64,000 nt of DNA from Frigidibacter sp. ROC022 (GTDB lineage Bacteria > Pseudomonadota > Alphaproteobacteria > Rhodobacterales > Rhodobacteraceae). The DNA lies in NCBI RefSeq assembly GCF_024723735.1, contig NZ_JANQDU010000001.1:930001-994000 (forward strand). The letters run 5' to 3'. Shown piece by piece: positions 54,461-63,191 of this stretch. The position numbers and the translations under genes are program-made. The first letter of the stretch is position 1, and each line of letters opens with the position of its first letter. The notes beneath the pieces are model-generated. The model ran no database searches and was not told where the DNA came from. It saw nothing but the letters and a program-made list of their open reading frames with translations.

Positions 54461-54919
54461 GTGCCGCGCCATGACGAATCCCGTGTCCTGCCCTATACGC
54501 CGGAGCAGATGTATGACCTTGTCGCTGATGTGGCGCGTTACCCCGAGTTCCTGCCCTGGACCGCAGCGGCGCGGATCACCAGCCGCAAGGAGGCGACCGA
54601 TCACACGGTGCTCGAGGCCGACCTGGTGATCTCGTTCAAGCTGTTCCGGGAACGGTTCGGCAGCCGGGTGACGCTCTGGCCCGAGGCCGGCAAGATCGAC
54701 ACCGAATATCTGGACGGACCGTTCAAATACATGAAGTCGCAATGGACCTTCACCCCGGACCCGCGCGGCTGCCGGGTCGAATTCTGGGTCGATTTCGAGT
54801 TTCGCAACCGGATCCTGCAGGGCGTCATCGGGCTGGTCTTCAACGAGGCGATGATGCGCGTCGTCCGGGCGTTCGAGGATCGGGCCAAGGCGCTCTACGG
54901 GGCCGGCGCCGCCGGCTGA
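54461..54919 (+). CDS. COQ10/START-like ubiquinone-binding protein
   Basis: A 152-residue polyketide-cyclase/START-fold protein that begins at GTG 54461 with the family N-terminus (PRHDESRVLPYTPEQMYDLVADV, residues 2-24) and YPEFLPW at about 27-33. GGAGGG lies about 11 bases upstream. Homologues of mitochondrial COQ10 are thought to chaperone ubiquinone to the respiratory chain. The same family is often labelled RatA toxin; no antitoxin partner is present, so the quinone-related call is preferred. Confidence 0.92.
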   Translation: MPRHDESRVLPYTPEQMYDLVADVARYPEFLPWTAAARITSRKEATDHTVLEADLVISFKLFRERFGSRVTLWPEAGKIDTEYLDGPFKYMKSQWTFTPDPRGCRVEFWVDFEFRNRILQGVIGLVFNEAMMRVVRAFEDRAKALYGAGAAG

Positions 54920-54932
54920 GTTCCGGCTCGCC

Positions 54933-55463
54933 TCAGTGGCGCGAGCGGCGCGAGGCGAAGACCTCGGGGCTGGCCGGCCGGGTTCTGCGATACTGGATAC
55001 GCCCCATCTCGGGCACGTCTCCGACCTCGACGAATCCCGCCCGGGTCAGCACCCGGCGCGAGGCGGCATTGTCGGCATGGGCAAAGCCGGTCACCTGGGC
55101 CAGACGATGGGTCTGGTCGGCCTCGCGCAGCGCCTCGGCCACCAGCTCCCCGGCCAGCCCCCGGCCCCAGACCTCGGCGGCGAAGTAATATCCGACCTCG
55201 GGCCCCCAGTCGGGATCGGCCGGATCGACATAGAGCCCGCCCCAGCCGACGATCTGACCGCTGCCGCGCAGGATCGCCGTCCAGGGCGCAAAGCCGTCGC
55301 TCACCCGCCGCGCTTCATAGGCGGCGATCCGGGCCTCGGTCGCGGCGAGGTCGGCGTCACGATGGGTCAGGGCCATGACCTCGGGGTCACCGAGGAACCG
55401 GTGCAGTTCCGCCGCATCCGAGAGCAGCGACGGACGCAGCAGCAGATGCCTGGTGACCGGCAT
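54933..55463 (-). CDS. GNAT family N-acetyltransferase
   Basis: A 176-residue acetyltransferase of the RimJ-like group. It has the acetyl-CoA loop in VWGRGLAGELV (Q/R-x-x-G-x-G/A type) at about 98-108, preceded by the strand EVGYYFA, and the C-terminal NAASRRVLTRAGF at about 129-141, the usual N-x2-S/A-x3-L-x-K/R-G-F pattern. The substrate is unknown. It ends the minus-strand run with RidA, 7 bases upstream on the same strand, suggesting co-transcription. Confidence 0.92.
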   Translation of the reverse strand: MPVTRHLLLRPSLLSDAAELHRFLGDPEVMALTHRDADLAATEARIAAYEARRVSDGFAPWTAILRGSGQIVGWGGLYVDPADPDWGPEVGYYFAAEVWGRGLAGELVAEALREADQTHRLAQVTGFAHADNAASRRVLTRAGFVEVGDVPEMGRIQYRRTRPASPEVFASRRSRH

Positions 55464-55470
55464 CCGGCGG

Positions 55471-55821
55471 TCAGAGCGCTGCGGTCACGACGATCTCGAC
55501 CTTGTATTCCGGCGCTGCCAGCTTGGCCTCGCCGGTCCAGCGGGCCGGAGGATTGTCCGCGGGCACCCAGCTGTCCCAGACCGCGTTCATCGCGGCGAAA
55601 TCGGCGGCGATGTCGGCCAGCCAGATCTGCGTGGTCAGCAGACGCGACCGGTCGGTCCCCGCTTCCTTCAGCAGCCGGTCGATGCTGGCCAGCGCCGCCT
55701 TGGTCTGTTCGGCCACCGTGGCCCCCGGGGCGCCGACCTGGCCGGCCAGATAGACCACGCCGTTGTGGATGACGGCCTGGCTCATTCGCGGGCCGGGTTC
55801 GATGCGGGTGATGTCGGACAT
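55471..55821 (-). CDS. RidA/YjgF family protein
   Basis: A 116-residue protein of the RidA family with the conserved GVVYLAGQVG (about 21-30) and the catalytic-type arginine region W-x-A-D-I-A-A-D followed by MNAVWDSW. RidA-type enzymes hydrolyse reactive imine and enamine by-products of PLP enzymes. The C-terminal arginine contact normally seen in RidA (about residue 105 of E. coli) is in the segment PPARWTGEAKLA. It is co-oriented with the acetyltransferase (7-base gap). Confidence 0.92.
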   Translation of the reverse strand: MSDITRIEPGPRMSQAVIHNGVVYLAGQVGAPGATVAEQTKAALASIDRLLKEAGTDRSRLLTTQIWLADIAADFAAMNAVWDSWVPADNPPARWTGEAKLAAPEYKVEIVVTAAL

Positions 55822-55947
55822 GAAGGTCGCTCCTGAATGGGTCGATACCGTCCTAGCCGGAAGCCCTGCGCAAGGCTAGGGGGACAGGACCGATGCCGCC
55901 CGTAGTGGGCCGGTGGAGCAGGGCCCGGAGGCCCGGAATTGCGGGAG

Positions 55948-56021
55948 TGGAGCGGGTGAAGGGAATCGAACCCTCGTCGTAAGCTTGGGAAGCTTCTGCT
56001 CTACCATTGAGCTACACCCGC
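55948..56021 (-). tRNA. tRNA-Gly (anticodon CCC)
   Basis: A complete cloverleaf on the minus strand: acceptor stem GCGGGTG/CACCCGC, D-arm GCTC/GAGC, anticodon loop TTCCCAA with CCC at 55987-55989, T-arm GAGGG-TTCGATT-CCCTT, discriminator T and an encoded CCA (55948-55950). The top pair of the anticodon stem is a G-A mismatch. It reads GGG codons. No integrase or repeat of its 3' end is visible nearby, so there is no sign of an integrated element. Confidence 0.95.
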
Positions 56022-56208
56022 ACAGCGGTTCTCGTAGCCCGATAGAACGTCCGAGGCAAGTGGCAGCTTGCCTGTCCGAGGTCCTCGGAGCGGTTCGTTG
56101 CGTGGCCCGGTTCGTGGCCCCCCGCGCAGCAGGCGGCCACGCGGAGGGCCGGGTGGGTTGGTGGCGACCGGACCGGCCGGGTGCCGGTCCGTCACCGGAT
56201 GCGCCGTT

Positions 56209-57087
56209 TCAGCTGCGGCGCATCCCCTCGCGTCCCGCCGCGCCCCGGCCCCTGATCAGGGGCAGGGCGCAGAGGGCGGCGATGAGCATGGTCGCCGGCA
56301 CCGGCAGCGGTACGGGCGCGGTGTCCTCGATCGGGATCGGGTCGGTCAGGTCGGCCGAGATCCGGTTCAGCCCGGTGCTGAAGATCTCGAGTTCGAGCGA
56401 AGCCTCGACATTGACGGTTTCTCCCGGAAGATAGCCCAGGGCGGACAGATCGACGACATACTGGTTGTTGAGGACATGGTAGTTGCGCCGGTAGGCATTG
56501 GCATCCTGCTCCACCGGCGGATCGGTAAATTCGCCGAACAGGATCATCTGCATCCCGTCACCAACGCCCCAGCCGCTCGAGTCCGCCTTGAAGCCATAGG
56601 TGATCGGGTCGCCGTCCGCTCCCTCCAGCGCGTAGCTGCGGGTCAGCCGGTTGACCCCGTCGACGACGACCGTCAGGACCAGCGAGACGAAGTTTTCCGA
56701 GCTCATGTCCTCGAGGAACATGGACATCGTGCCACCCTGGATACGGCTGACGAGCTGCCCGCTTTCGGGAATCAGGAAGTCCTGCAGGGTGACCTGGGCC
56801 TTGGAACGGAGATAGCCCAGCGTCGTTTCGTCGATGGCGCCCGCAACCGAGAAGAACGGCTGGTCGTCACTGAGAGAGGCGGTTGCCAGAAGCGAGGGAT
56901 GGGGGGCGATCGCGTATTCGTCGATATTGCCGAAACTGTCCGAGCCCTGGGCAAAACCTGCCTGGCTTCCGGCCGAATTGATGAAATCCCATTCCAGTTC
57001 GGTGTGGTAATCGACTGTCGCTGGAAGGGCGGGCGACGCCAGCGCAAGAACCAGTGCCGCCGCGGGGAAAATGGATTGTCTGAACAT
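56209..57087 (-). CDS. Secreted protein with atypical VPLPA-like C-terminal sorting signal
   Basis: A 292-residue protein with a signal peptide (about 1-23, ALPAT). The mature part is beta-rich and acidic, with no recognized domain. The C-terminus has the three parts of a PEP/VPLPA-CTERM tail: a short motif VPLPVPAT, a hydrophobic helix (MLIAALCALPLI) and a basic end (RGRGAAGREGMRRS). In such proteins an exosortase-like enzyme processes the tail. The motif departs from the usual VPLPAS. GGAGACC lies 6 bases upstream of ATG 57087. It is preceded by the divergent LuxR gene. Confidence 0.78.
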   Translation of the reverse strand: MFRQSIFPAAALVLALASPALPATVDYHTELEWDFINSAGSQAGFAQGSDSFGNIDEYAIAPHPSLLATASLSDDQPFFSVAGAIDETTLGYLRSKAQVTLQDFLIPESGQLVSRIQGGTMSMFLEDMSSENFVSLVLTVVVDGVNRLTRSYALEGADGDPITYGFKADSSGWGVGDGMQMILFGEFTDPPVEQDANAYRRNYHVLNNQYVVDLSALGYLPGETVNVEASLELEIFSTGLNRISADLTDPIPIEDTAPVPLPVPATMLIAALCALPLIRGRGAAGREGMRRS

Positions 57088-57434
57088 GAAATTGGTCTCC
57101 TGCGTTGATCGCTACTTCCGAAGCGGGAACCGAGGGCTTCGGCGCCCGGGGCGGTCCGTTCGGTCACGGGTCCGACTCTGGACTCGGCCGCGCCGCGTCG
57201 CCTCAGACGAATGTCCGAGGCCAGAGGCGACCCCCGGTCGGCGCGCGTCGTCCCGGACCCGGGTTGGCGCCGGGCAATGTGCTGTCAGACCTGTCCGGCG
57301 GGAAAACCGGGAGGCGGTCGGTCCCTGAATGCCGGCCTCGGTGAGACCGCCCGGCACGGGGCAGGCGGGGGGGGAACCGGACAGATATCCGTTACCGTGT
57401 TAGACTGCCGTGGGGGACAGTCGGAAGCAGCAGG
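57088..57434. other. 347-bp divergent intergenic region
   Basis: This region lies between the divergent secreted-protein and LuxR-type genes. It is GC-rich, without a convincing ORF. The only notable structure is the inverted repeat CCGAAG (57118-57123) / CTTCGG (57137-57142), about 30 bases upstream of the secreted-protein start. I see no clear promoter boxes. Confidence 0.4.
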
Positions 57435-58601
57435 ATGCAGGGCAAGGAACCCCTCGAGATCGTCGGGGATATCTATCGGGTCGCAATGCCCGGAGAAGGC
57501 TGGGAACAGGCGCTGGAAGACCTGGCCGACATGGCGGGCGCTGGCGGCGTCTCGCTGGTGCTGGCCATACCGCGGCTGCACATGGTTTCGGTCGTCTCGC
57601 CCCGCTCGGACCCGGAGGTGATCGACGATTTCTGCCGTTTCTGGCACCGCAAGGACATCACCCGGAACGCCATGTTGGCGGCCCCGGAGAGGCAGCTGAT
57701 GAGCCTGAAGGACATCGGCCGCGAGCGGTTCCTGAAGAGCGAGTTCTACAATGAGTTCTGGAAGGGCTCGGGCCACACGGCCGAACGGCTCGCAGCCAAC
57801 CTTGTGAACCGCGAGGGCCGGTTCGCCAGTATCGGCCTGCATGCGCGCCGCCAGGACGAGGATATCTCGCCCGACATGTGGGACGCCTTCCTGGCGATGA
57901 TCCCGCATCTGCAGCGCGCGGTCGAGATCCGCTGCCAACTGCGCCAGGCCGAGCTGGAACGGCAACTGGCGCAACAGGTGGCGCAGGTGGAAGGCAAGGG
58001 CAAGGCGGCGCTTCTGGTCGGGGCCGGGGGGCATCTGCTGGCCAGCAACGCGGCGGCGGAAGGGTTGTTTTCGCGCGGAGATGCGATCGGCGTCAGACAT
58101 GGGCTGCTGACCTGCCGAACACCGGCCGAAACCGAGCGGCTGACGCGGCTGATCGAAAACTGCGGGGCCGACGCGGGGATGCGGCGGCGGGGCGGATCGC
58201 TGAACCTGCGGACGGAGTCGGGCGGCACCTTGCAGATCAGGGTTCTGCCCGCGCCGCCGGGCAGTCTCTCGCCCGATTTCGGGGACTTGCTGATGCCGGG
58301 TGCCGTGGCGCTGGTGCTGATCGACGACCCGGCCGCGCGCATGGCCGAGGCGCTGGTCTTCCTGCGCGACAGGTTCGGCCTGACCCCGGCCGAGAGCCGC
58401 GTGGCGCTTGAGCTCTTGCGCGGCGACGGCCGCAATGCCGTGGCGCAGCGGCTGGGGATCAGCCCCGCGACCGTCCGCAGCCACATGATGCATCTGTTCG
58501 AGAAGACCGGGATGACGCGCCAGGCCGAACTTGTGCGGCTTCTGGCACTGGAAGGGTTGCCGCTCGATCTTCCGCCGCCGTCGCCGCCGCACGAGGAGTG
58601 A
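57435..58601 (+). CDS. LuxR-type helix-turn-helix transcriptional regulator
   Basis: A 388-residue regulator with a C-terminal LuxR/GerE-type DNA-binding domain at about 318-378 (LTPAESRVALELLRGDGRN, then GISPATVRSHMMHLFEKTGM). The N-terminal part (about 1-220) is helical, with a coiled stretch QLRQAELERQLAQQ at about 170-183 followed by a PAS-like segment. It is not an AHL-type LuxR by its N-terminus. ATG 57435 is used; no strong ribosome-binding site is seen. The divergent secreted-protein gene and the downstream PLP-enzyme gene are the nearest possible targets. Confidence 0.88.
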   Translation: MQGKEPLEIVGDIYRVAMPGEGWEQALEDLADMAGAGGVSLVLAIPRLHMVSVVSPRSDPEVIDDFCRFWHRKDITRNAMLAAPERQLMSLKDIGRERFLKSEFYNEFWKGSGHTAERLAANLVNREGRFASIGLHARRQDEDISPDMWDAFLAMIPHLQRAVEIRCQLRQAELERQLAQQVAQVEGKGKAALLVGAGGHLLASNAAAEGLFSRGDAIGVRHGLLTCRTPAETERLTRLIENCGADAGMRRRGGSLNLRTESGGTLQIRVLPAPPGSLSPDFGDLLMPGAVALVLIDDPAARMAEALVFLRDRFGLTPAESRVALELLRGDGRNAVAQRLGISPATVRSHMMHLFEKTGMTRQAELVRLLALEGLPLDLPPPSPPHEE

Positions 58602-58705
58602 TCGCCCGGCGCGCGGGAGGCGCTCCGCTCTCTCCGGCATGCTCCCGTCGCCGTGCATTGACGCCGTCGCGGGCCTCGCAGAAGGTGCGCGGCGGAGGAC
58701 CGACC

Positions 58706-59929
58706 ATGAAACTCGATATCGACTATGTCCGCAGCCGTTTTCCCGCTTTCTCCGAGCCTGCCCTGAGGGGCCGCGCCTTCTTCGAGAATGCCGGCGGCTC
58801 CTATACCTGCGCCCCGGTGATCGAGCGGCTGACCCGCTTCTACCACGAACGCAAGGTGCAGCCCTATGCGCCCTATGAGGCGAGCCGGGTGGCGGGCGAG
58901 GAAATGGACGAGGCGCGGATCCGCCTGGCGGCGCTGCTGGGCGTCGCCACCGACGAGCTGAGCTTCGGCCCCTCGACCAGCCAGAACACCTATGTGCTGG
59001 CGCAGGCGTTCCGGACCTGGCTGCCCGAAGGGTCGGCCATCGTGGTCACGGATCAGGACCACGAGGCGAATTCGGGCGTCTGGCGCCGCCTGGCCGACGA
59101 GGGCGTCGAGGTCCGCGAGTGGCAGATCGACCCCGAGACCGGGCATCTGGACCCGAAACGGCTGGAAGCGCTGCTCGACGACAAGGTCAGGCTGGTGGTC
59201 TTTCCGCATGCCTCGAACGTGGTGGGCGAGGTCAACGACGCCGCCGCCATCGTGAAGATCGCCCATGCGGCCGGGGCGGTCACCTGTGTCGACGGGGTAT
59301 CCTATGCGCCGCACGGGCTGCCCGACGTGGGGGCGCTCGGGGCCGACATCTACCTGTTCTCGGCCTACAAGACCTATGGCCCGCATCAGGGCCTCATGGT
59401 GATCCGGCGTGCCCTGGGCGAGAGCCTGCCGAACCAGGCGCATTTCTTCAACGGCGATACGCTTTACAAGCGGTTCACCCCGGCCGGGCCGGATCATGCG
59501 CAGGTCGCGGCCTCGGCCGGGATCGCCGACTATATCGACGAGCTTTACAGTTTTCACCACCGCACCCCCGCCGATGCCCGGACCCGTGCCGCCCGGGTGC
59601 ATGACCTGTTCCGCGCCCGCGAGATCGAGGTCCTGCAACCCCTGCTGGACTTCCTGGCCACCAAGAACTCGATCCGGCTGCTCGGGCCGAAGGATGCCAG
59701 GCTGCGGGCGCCGACGCTGGCGCTGGACCTCGGCCGCAGCGCCGAGCAGGTGGCGGCGGAACTGGCCCCGCACGGGATCATGGCCGGGGGCGGGGATTTC
59801 TATGCCCGGCGTCCGTTGCAGGCGATGGGCATCGACCCGGCCCGGGGCGTGTTGCGTCTGTCCTTCGTGCACTACACCTCCGAGGCCGAGATCGAGCGGT
59901 TGATGGAAGCACTGGACCATATCCTCTGA
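58706..59929 (+). CDS. Aminotransferase class V / cysteine-desulfurase-like PLP enzyme
   Basis: A 407-residue fold-type I PLP enzyme. The Schiff-base lysine is in SAYKTYGPHQG (about 220), the cofactor-binding aspartate is in VDGVSYAPHG, and the phosphate-binding TSQNTY is near 95. The N-terminus FFENAGGSYTCAPV is typical of the class V group. It lacks an evident cysteine loop of IscS, so the desulfurase label is only structural; a kynureninase-like, selenocysteine lyase-like or other activity is possible. ATG 58706 follows CGGAGG by 7 bases. It follows the LuxR-type gene by 104 bases. Confidence 0.88.
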   Translation: MKLDIDYVRSRFPAFSEPALRGRAFFENAGGSYTCAPVIERLTRFYHERKVQPYAPYEASRVAGEEMDEARIRLAALLGVATDELSFGPSTSQNTYVLAQAFRTWLPEGSAIVVTDQDHEANSGVWRRLADEGVEVREWQIDPETGHLDPKRLEALLDDKVRLVVFPHASNVVGEVNDAAAIVKIAHAAGAVTCVDGVSYAPHGLPDVGALGADIYLFSAYKTYGPHQGLMVIRRALGESLPNQAHFFNGDTLYKRFTPAGPDHAQVAASAGIADYIDELYSFHHRTPADARTRAARVHDLFRAREIEVLQPLLDFLATKNSIRLLGPKDARLRAPTLALDLGRSAEQVAAELAPHGIMAGGGDFYARRPLQAMGIDPARGVLRLSFVHYTSEAEIERLMEALDHIL

Positions 59930-59994
59930 CGGGCTAGATGCGCTGACGGGGCAGGGTGGGCCTGCCCCGACGCCGGAAACCGTCAGGGAACGAG

Positions 59995-61392
59995 ATGACC
60001 GACAAGCCGATCCTGCTGTGGCTGCGCCGCGACCTGCGGCTGGCCGACCATCCGGCGCTGCATGCTGCGGCCGCTTCCGGCCGCCCGGTGATCCCGGTGG
60101 TGATCCGCGACGCCGCTCTCGACCGGCTGGGCGCCGCGGCGCGTTGGCGGATGGGGCAGGCGCTGGCGCATTTCGACGCGCGGTTGCAGGGCCTCGGCAG
60201 CCGGCTGGTCCTGCGGTCCGGCCCGGCGCTGGAGGTGCTGCGTGGGCTGGTGGCCGAGACCGGGGCCGCGACGATCCTCTGGTCACGGGCCTATGACGGT
60301 GCCTCGGTCGAGCTTGGGCGCAGGGTGAAGGACTGGGCGAAAGCCCATGATATCACGGCAAAAAGTTACAACGGATCGCTTCTGTTCGAACCCTGGGAGG
60401 TGACGACGGCGACGGGCGGCCCCTACCGGGTCTTCACGCCGTTCTGGCGGGCGGTGAAGGATCGGCCGGTGCCGGACCCAGTTCAGGCACCGTCTCAACT
60501 TCGTCCGCCAACGCATTGGCCTGACAGTGAAATCCTCGGGTCATGGCGCCTGTCGGAGGGGGTCGGTCGCGGTGCCGAAGTCCTGGCGCGTCATGCCCTG
60601 GTCGGCGAAGAGCGGGCGCGGTCCCGCTTTGCCGCGTTCCTGGCCGGGCCGGTCGCCCGCTATGCGACCGATCGCGACATGCTGGCCCTGCCGGGATGTT
60701 CCGGCATGTCCGAACCGCTGACCTACGGCGAGGTCTCGCCGCGGCTGCTCTGGCATCTCGCGCAGGGCAAACCGGGGGCGGAGGCCTTTCTCCGGCAACT
60801 GGTCTGGCGCGATTTCGCCTGGCAACTCTTCTTCCATCGCCCCGACATGGCCGAGGAAAACTGGCGCGAGGGCTGGGACGGCTTTCCCTGGCGTGGCGAC
60901 AATGCGCAGGCGCTGGCCTGGAAACAGGGCCGCAGCGGCGTGCCGCTGGTCGATGCGGCAATGCGCGAGCTCTATGTCACCGGCCGGATGCACAACCGGG
61001 CGCGGATGGTCTCGGCCTCCTACCTGACCAAGCACCTGCTGACCGACTGGCGGGTCGGGCTGCGCTGGTTCGCCGATTGCCTGACCGACTGGGACGAAGC
61101 GGCGAATGCCATGGGATGGCAATGGGTTGCCGGGACCGGCCCCGATGCGGCACCGTTCTTCCGGGTCTTCAACCCCGAGACCCAGGCGGTCCGGTTCGAC
61201 CCCGAGGGCCGCTATCGCCGCCGCTGGATCGCGGAAGGGGAGGCAGCGCCCACGCAGACCGCGCTGAGCTATTTCGATGCCGTGCCGCGCAGCTGGGCGC
61301 TGGACCCGAAGGCGCCCCGCCCGGAGCCGGCGCTGCCGCTGGCAGAGGGGCGGCAGCGGGCGCTGGCGGCCTATGCGGCGCATCGGACCTAG
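59995..61392 (+). CDS. phr: Deoxyribodipyrimidine photolyase
   Basis: A 465-residue class I CPD photolyase that repairs UV-induced pyrimidine dimers with blue light. The N-terminal antenna domain starts LLWLRRDLRLADHPAL (about 6-21). The C-terminal FAD-binding domain has the family segments LVWRDFAWQLFF, WKQGRSGVPLVDAAMREL, TGRMHNRARM (about 320-333) and DWDEAANAMGWQWVAGTGPDA. ATG 59995 was chosen over 59956 as the natural domain start. It is co-oriented with trgA 158 bases downstream. Confidence 0.95.
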   Translation: MTDKPILLWLRRDLRLADHPALHAAAASGRPVIPVVIRDAALDRLGAAARWRMGQALAHFDARLQGLGSRLVLRSGPALEVLRGLVAETGAATILWSRAYDGASVELGRRVKDWAKAHDITAKSYNGSLLFEPWEVTTATGGPYRVFTPFWRAVKDRPVPDPVQAPSQLRPPTHWPDSEILGSWRLSEGVGRGAEVLARHALVGEERARSRFAAFLAGPVARYATDRDMLALPGCSGMSEPLTYGEVSPRLLWHLAQGKPGAEAFLRQLVWRDFAWQLFFHRPDMAEENWREGWDGFPWRGDNAQALAWKQGRSGVPLVDAAMRELYVTGRMHNRARMVSASYLTKHLLTDWRVGLRWFADCLTDWDEAANAMGWQWVAGTGPDAAPFFRVFNPETQAVRFDPEGRYRRRWIAEGEAAPTQTALSYFDAVPRSWALDPKAPRPEPALPLAEGRQRALAAYAAHRT

Positions 61393-61550
61393 GGCCGCGA
61401 CGCGGCAGGCCCCTGCGACCTTGACGCCACGCCTGTTCCGGCAGAACCGCGAAGGCGCACAGCGCCCTTGCGCGAAAACCGCCCAGCACGGAAACTGTCC
61501 GACAACGCAAACACGCGGGCCCGACGCAAGGGGTCCGATCGAGGGACCGG

Positions 61551-61991
61551 ATGCCGACAGCCGCCAAATTCGTTGCAGCGATCGTTTTCGGCTTCGTGGC
61601 CTGGTTCGTGTCGCGTCTCATGGTTCCCTATCTGCCGGAAGGCACGCGGCAGGCCTATTTCGCCGAGGTATCGACGGCGATCGGAATGGTCATGGGCTGG
61701 CGCATCTCGGGGCGCTACGGTGGCGGCGGGATGCGGGCCGGGATCGGCTACGGGCTGACCACGGTGGCGGCCACGGTGTTCTGGGGCCTGCTGATCTTTG
61801 CCGGCGAAGAGATGCTCGACCGCTCCCTGAACGTCCGCTACGACGGCCCGATCGAGGCGCTGACCGAAGGCGTGCAGCTGTTCGTCGATTACGCCAAGAT
61901 GATGATCCATCCCGATGTCATCATCTGGCTGATCGTCGGGGCGCTGTTCGGCGGCTGGGTCACGGAACGCACGGCGCGCAACTGGTCCTGA
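61551..61991 (+). CDS. trgA: Tellurite resistance protein TrgA-like membrane protein
   Basis: A 146-residue protein with about four hydrophobic segments, including VAAIVFGFVAWFVSRLMV near the N-terminus (6-23), a glycine-rich loop GRYGGGGMRAG, and IIWLIVGALFGGWV near the end. TrgA with TrgB was first described as a tellurite resistance pair in Rhodobacter sphaeroides. The next gene begins two bases after its stop, so the pair is co-translated. The role of TrgA is unknown at the mechanistic level. Confidence 0.88.
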   Translation: MPTAAKFVAAIVFGFVAWFVSRLMVPYLPEGTRQAYFAEVSTAIGMVMGWRISGRYGGGGMRAGIGYGLTTVAATVFWGLLIFAGEEMLDRSLNVRYDGPIEALTEGVQLFVDYAKMMIHPDVIIWLIVGALFGGWVTERTARNWS

Positions 61992-61992
61992 C

Positions 61993-63114
61993 ATGATCTT
62001 TCTCTATGGCACGTTGCGGCATCTGCCGTTGTTGCGCGTGGTGCTGGGCCGCGCGGTCGAGACCCGGCCCGCGACGGCGCCGGACCAGGCGGTGGTCTGG
62101 GCCGAGGGTCAGGGCTTTCCGCTGATGCTGCCGGCGCCGGGCCGCAGCGCGGCGGGGCTGCTGATCGATACGGAGTCCGGGCCCGGCGGCGTCGATGGCG
62201 AAGTGCAGTCGCGGCTGGATTTCTACGAGCTGGGCTTCGGTTACGATCTGGCCCCGATCACGGTCGAGACCGAGGACGGCCCGGTCGCGGCGCGGGCCTA
62301 TCTGCCGCGTCCGGGACTGTGGCAGGCGGGGGCCGACTGGTCGCTGGAGGACTGGGTGGCGCGGCTCGGCCCCGAGACGGTGCTGGCCGCCGAGGCCTTC
62401 ATGGCGCTCTGGCCCGCGACCGAACCGGAGCGGGCGGCCGAGCGCTATCCGCAGATGCTGCAGCGGGCCGCATCGCAGGTCCGGGCCCGGGCCGAGCCGG
62501 TCCCGCGCGGGCCCCGGAAGGGCCGGGGAACGCCCGAGATCCTCTCGCGCTCGGTGCCCTACAGCCGGTTCTTCGAGGTGGCCGAGGCCGATCTCCGGTT
62601 TCCGAAGTTCGACGGCAGCCTCAGCCGCCGCGTCAATCGCGCCGCCTTCGTCAGCTGCGATGCGGTGACGGTGCTGCCCTATGATCCCGCGCGCGACCGG
62701 GTGCTGCTGGTCGAGCAGTTCCGCTTCGGGCCGCTGATGCGCGGCGATCCGCTGCCCTGGATGCTGGAACCGATCGCCGGCCGCATAGATGGCGGCGAGT
62801 CCCCGGAACAGGCGGCGCGGCGCGAAAGCGTCGAGGAGGCGGGGCTGAGGCTGGACCGATTGATCCGGATCGGCGGCTATTATCCTTCGCCCGGAACGCT
62901 GACCGAGTTTCTCTATTCCTTCCTTGCCCTGGCGGACCTGCCCGAGGGGTTCACCGGCCCCGGCGGGCTGGACAGCGAGGCCGAGGACATCCGGGTCCAC
63001 CTGCTGTCCTTCGATGCGCTGATGCAGCTGATCGACGCCGATCAGGGCACCACCGGGCCGCTGATCCTTTCGGCGCTGGAACTGGCCCGACGCCGCGACT
63101 CCCTGCGCCGCTGA
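61993..63114 (+). CDS. trgB: TrgB-like protein: GGCT-fold domain fused to a Nudix ADP-ribose pyrophosphatase
   Basis: A 373-residue two-domain protein. The N-terminal part (about 1-160) has the gamma-glutamylcyclotransferase-like start FLYGTLRHLPLLRVVLG. The C-terminal part (about 190-373) is a Nudix hydrolase with a complete Nudix box, G-x5-E-x7-REx2EEx-G (GRIDGGESPEQAAR, then RESVEEAGL, about 260-282). The Nudix half resembles ADP-ribose pyrophosphatase. It is directly coupled to trgA. The function of the N-terminal half in tellurite resistance is not known to me. Confidence 0.9.
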   Translation: MIFLYGTLRHLPLLRVVLGRAVETRPATAPDQAVVWAEGQGFPLMLPAPGRSAAGLLIDTESGPGGVDGEVQSRLDFYELGFGYDLAPITVETEDGPVAARAYLPRPGLWQAGADWSLEDWVARLGPETVLAAEAFMALWPATEPERAAERYPQMLQRAASQVRARAEPVPRGPRKGRGTPEILSRSVPYSRFFEVAEADLRFPKFDGSLSRRVNRAAFVSCDAVTVLPYDPARDRVLLVEQFRFGPLMRGDPLPWMLEPIAGRIDGGESPEQAARRESVEEAGLRLDRLIRIGGYYPSPGTLTEFLYSFLALADLPEGFTGPGGLDSEAEDIRVHLLSFDALMQLIDADQGTTGPLILSALELARRRDSLRR

Positions 63115-63191
63115 CGGGGCCGACGCCGGGCTTGCCGTTGCGCGGGCTTTGCCGCAGGATCGCCGCGCCAATTGCCAGAGGAATGCCCGCG

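Noticed and set aside
54461-54919. RatA-type toxin of a toxin-antitoxin system
   Set aside because: No antitoxin gene is adjacent, and the family label RatA covers COQ10-like quinone-binding proteins; the hpt gene next to it is unrelated.
55948-56021. tRNA-Gly as an attachment site for a mobile element
   Set aside because: No integrase, no repeat of the tRNA 3' end and no shift in gene content is visible on either side.
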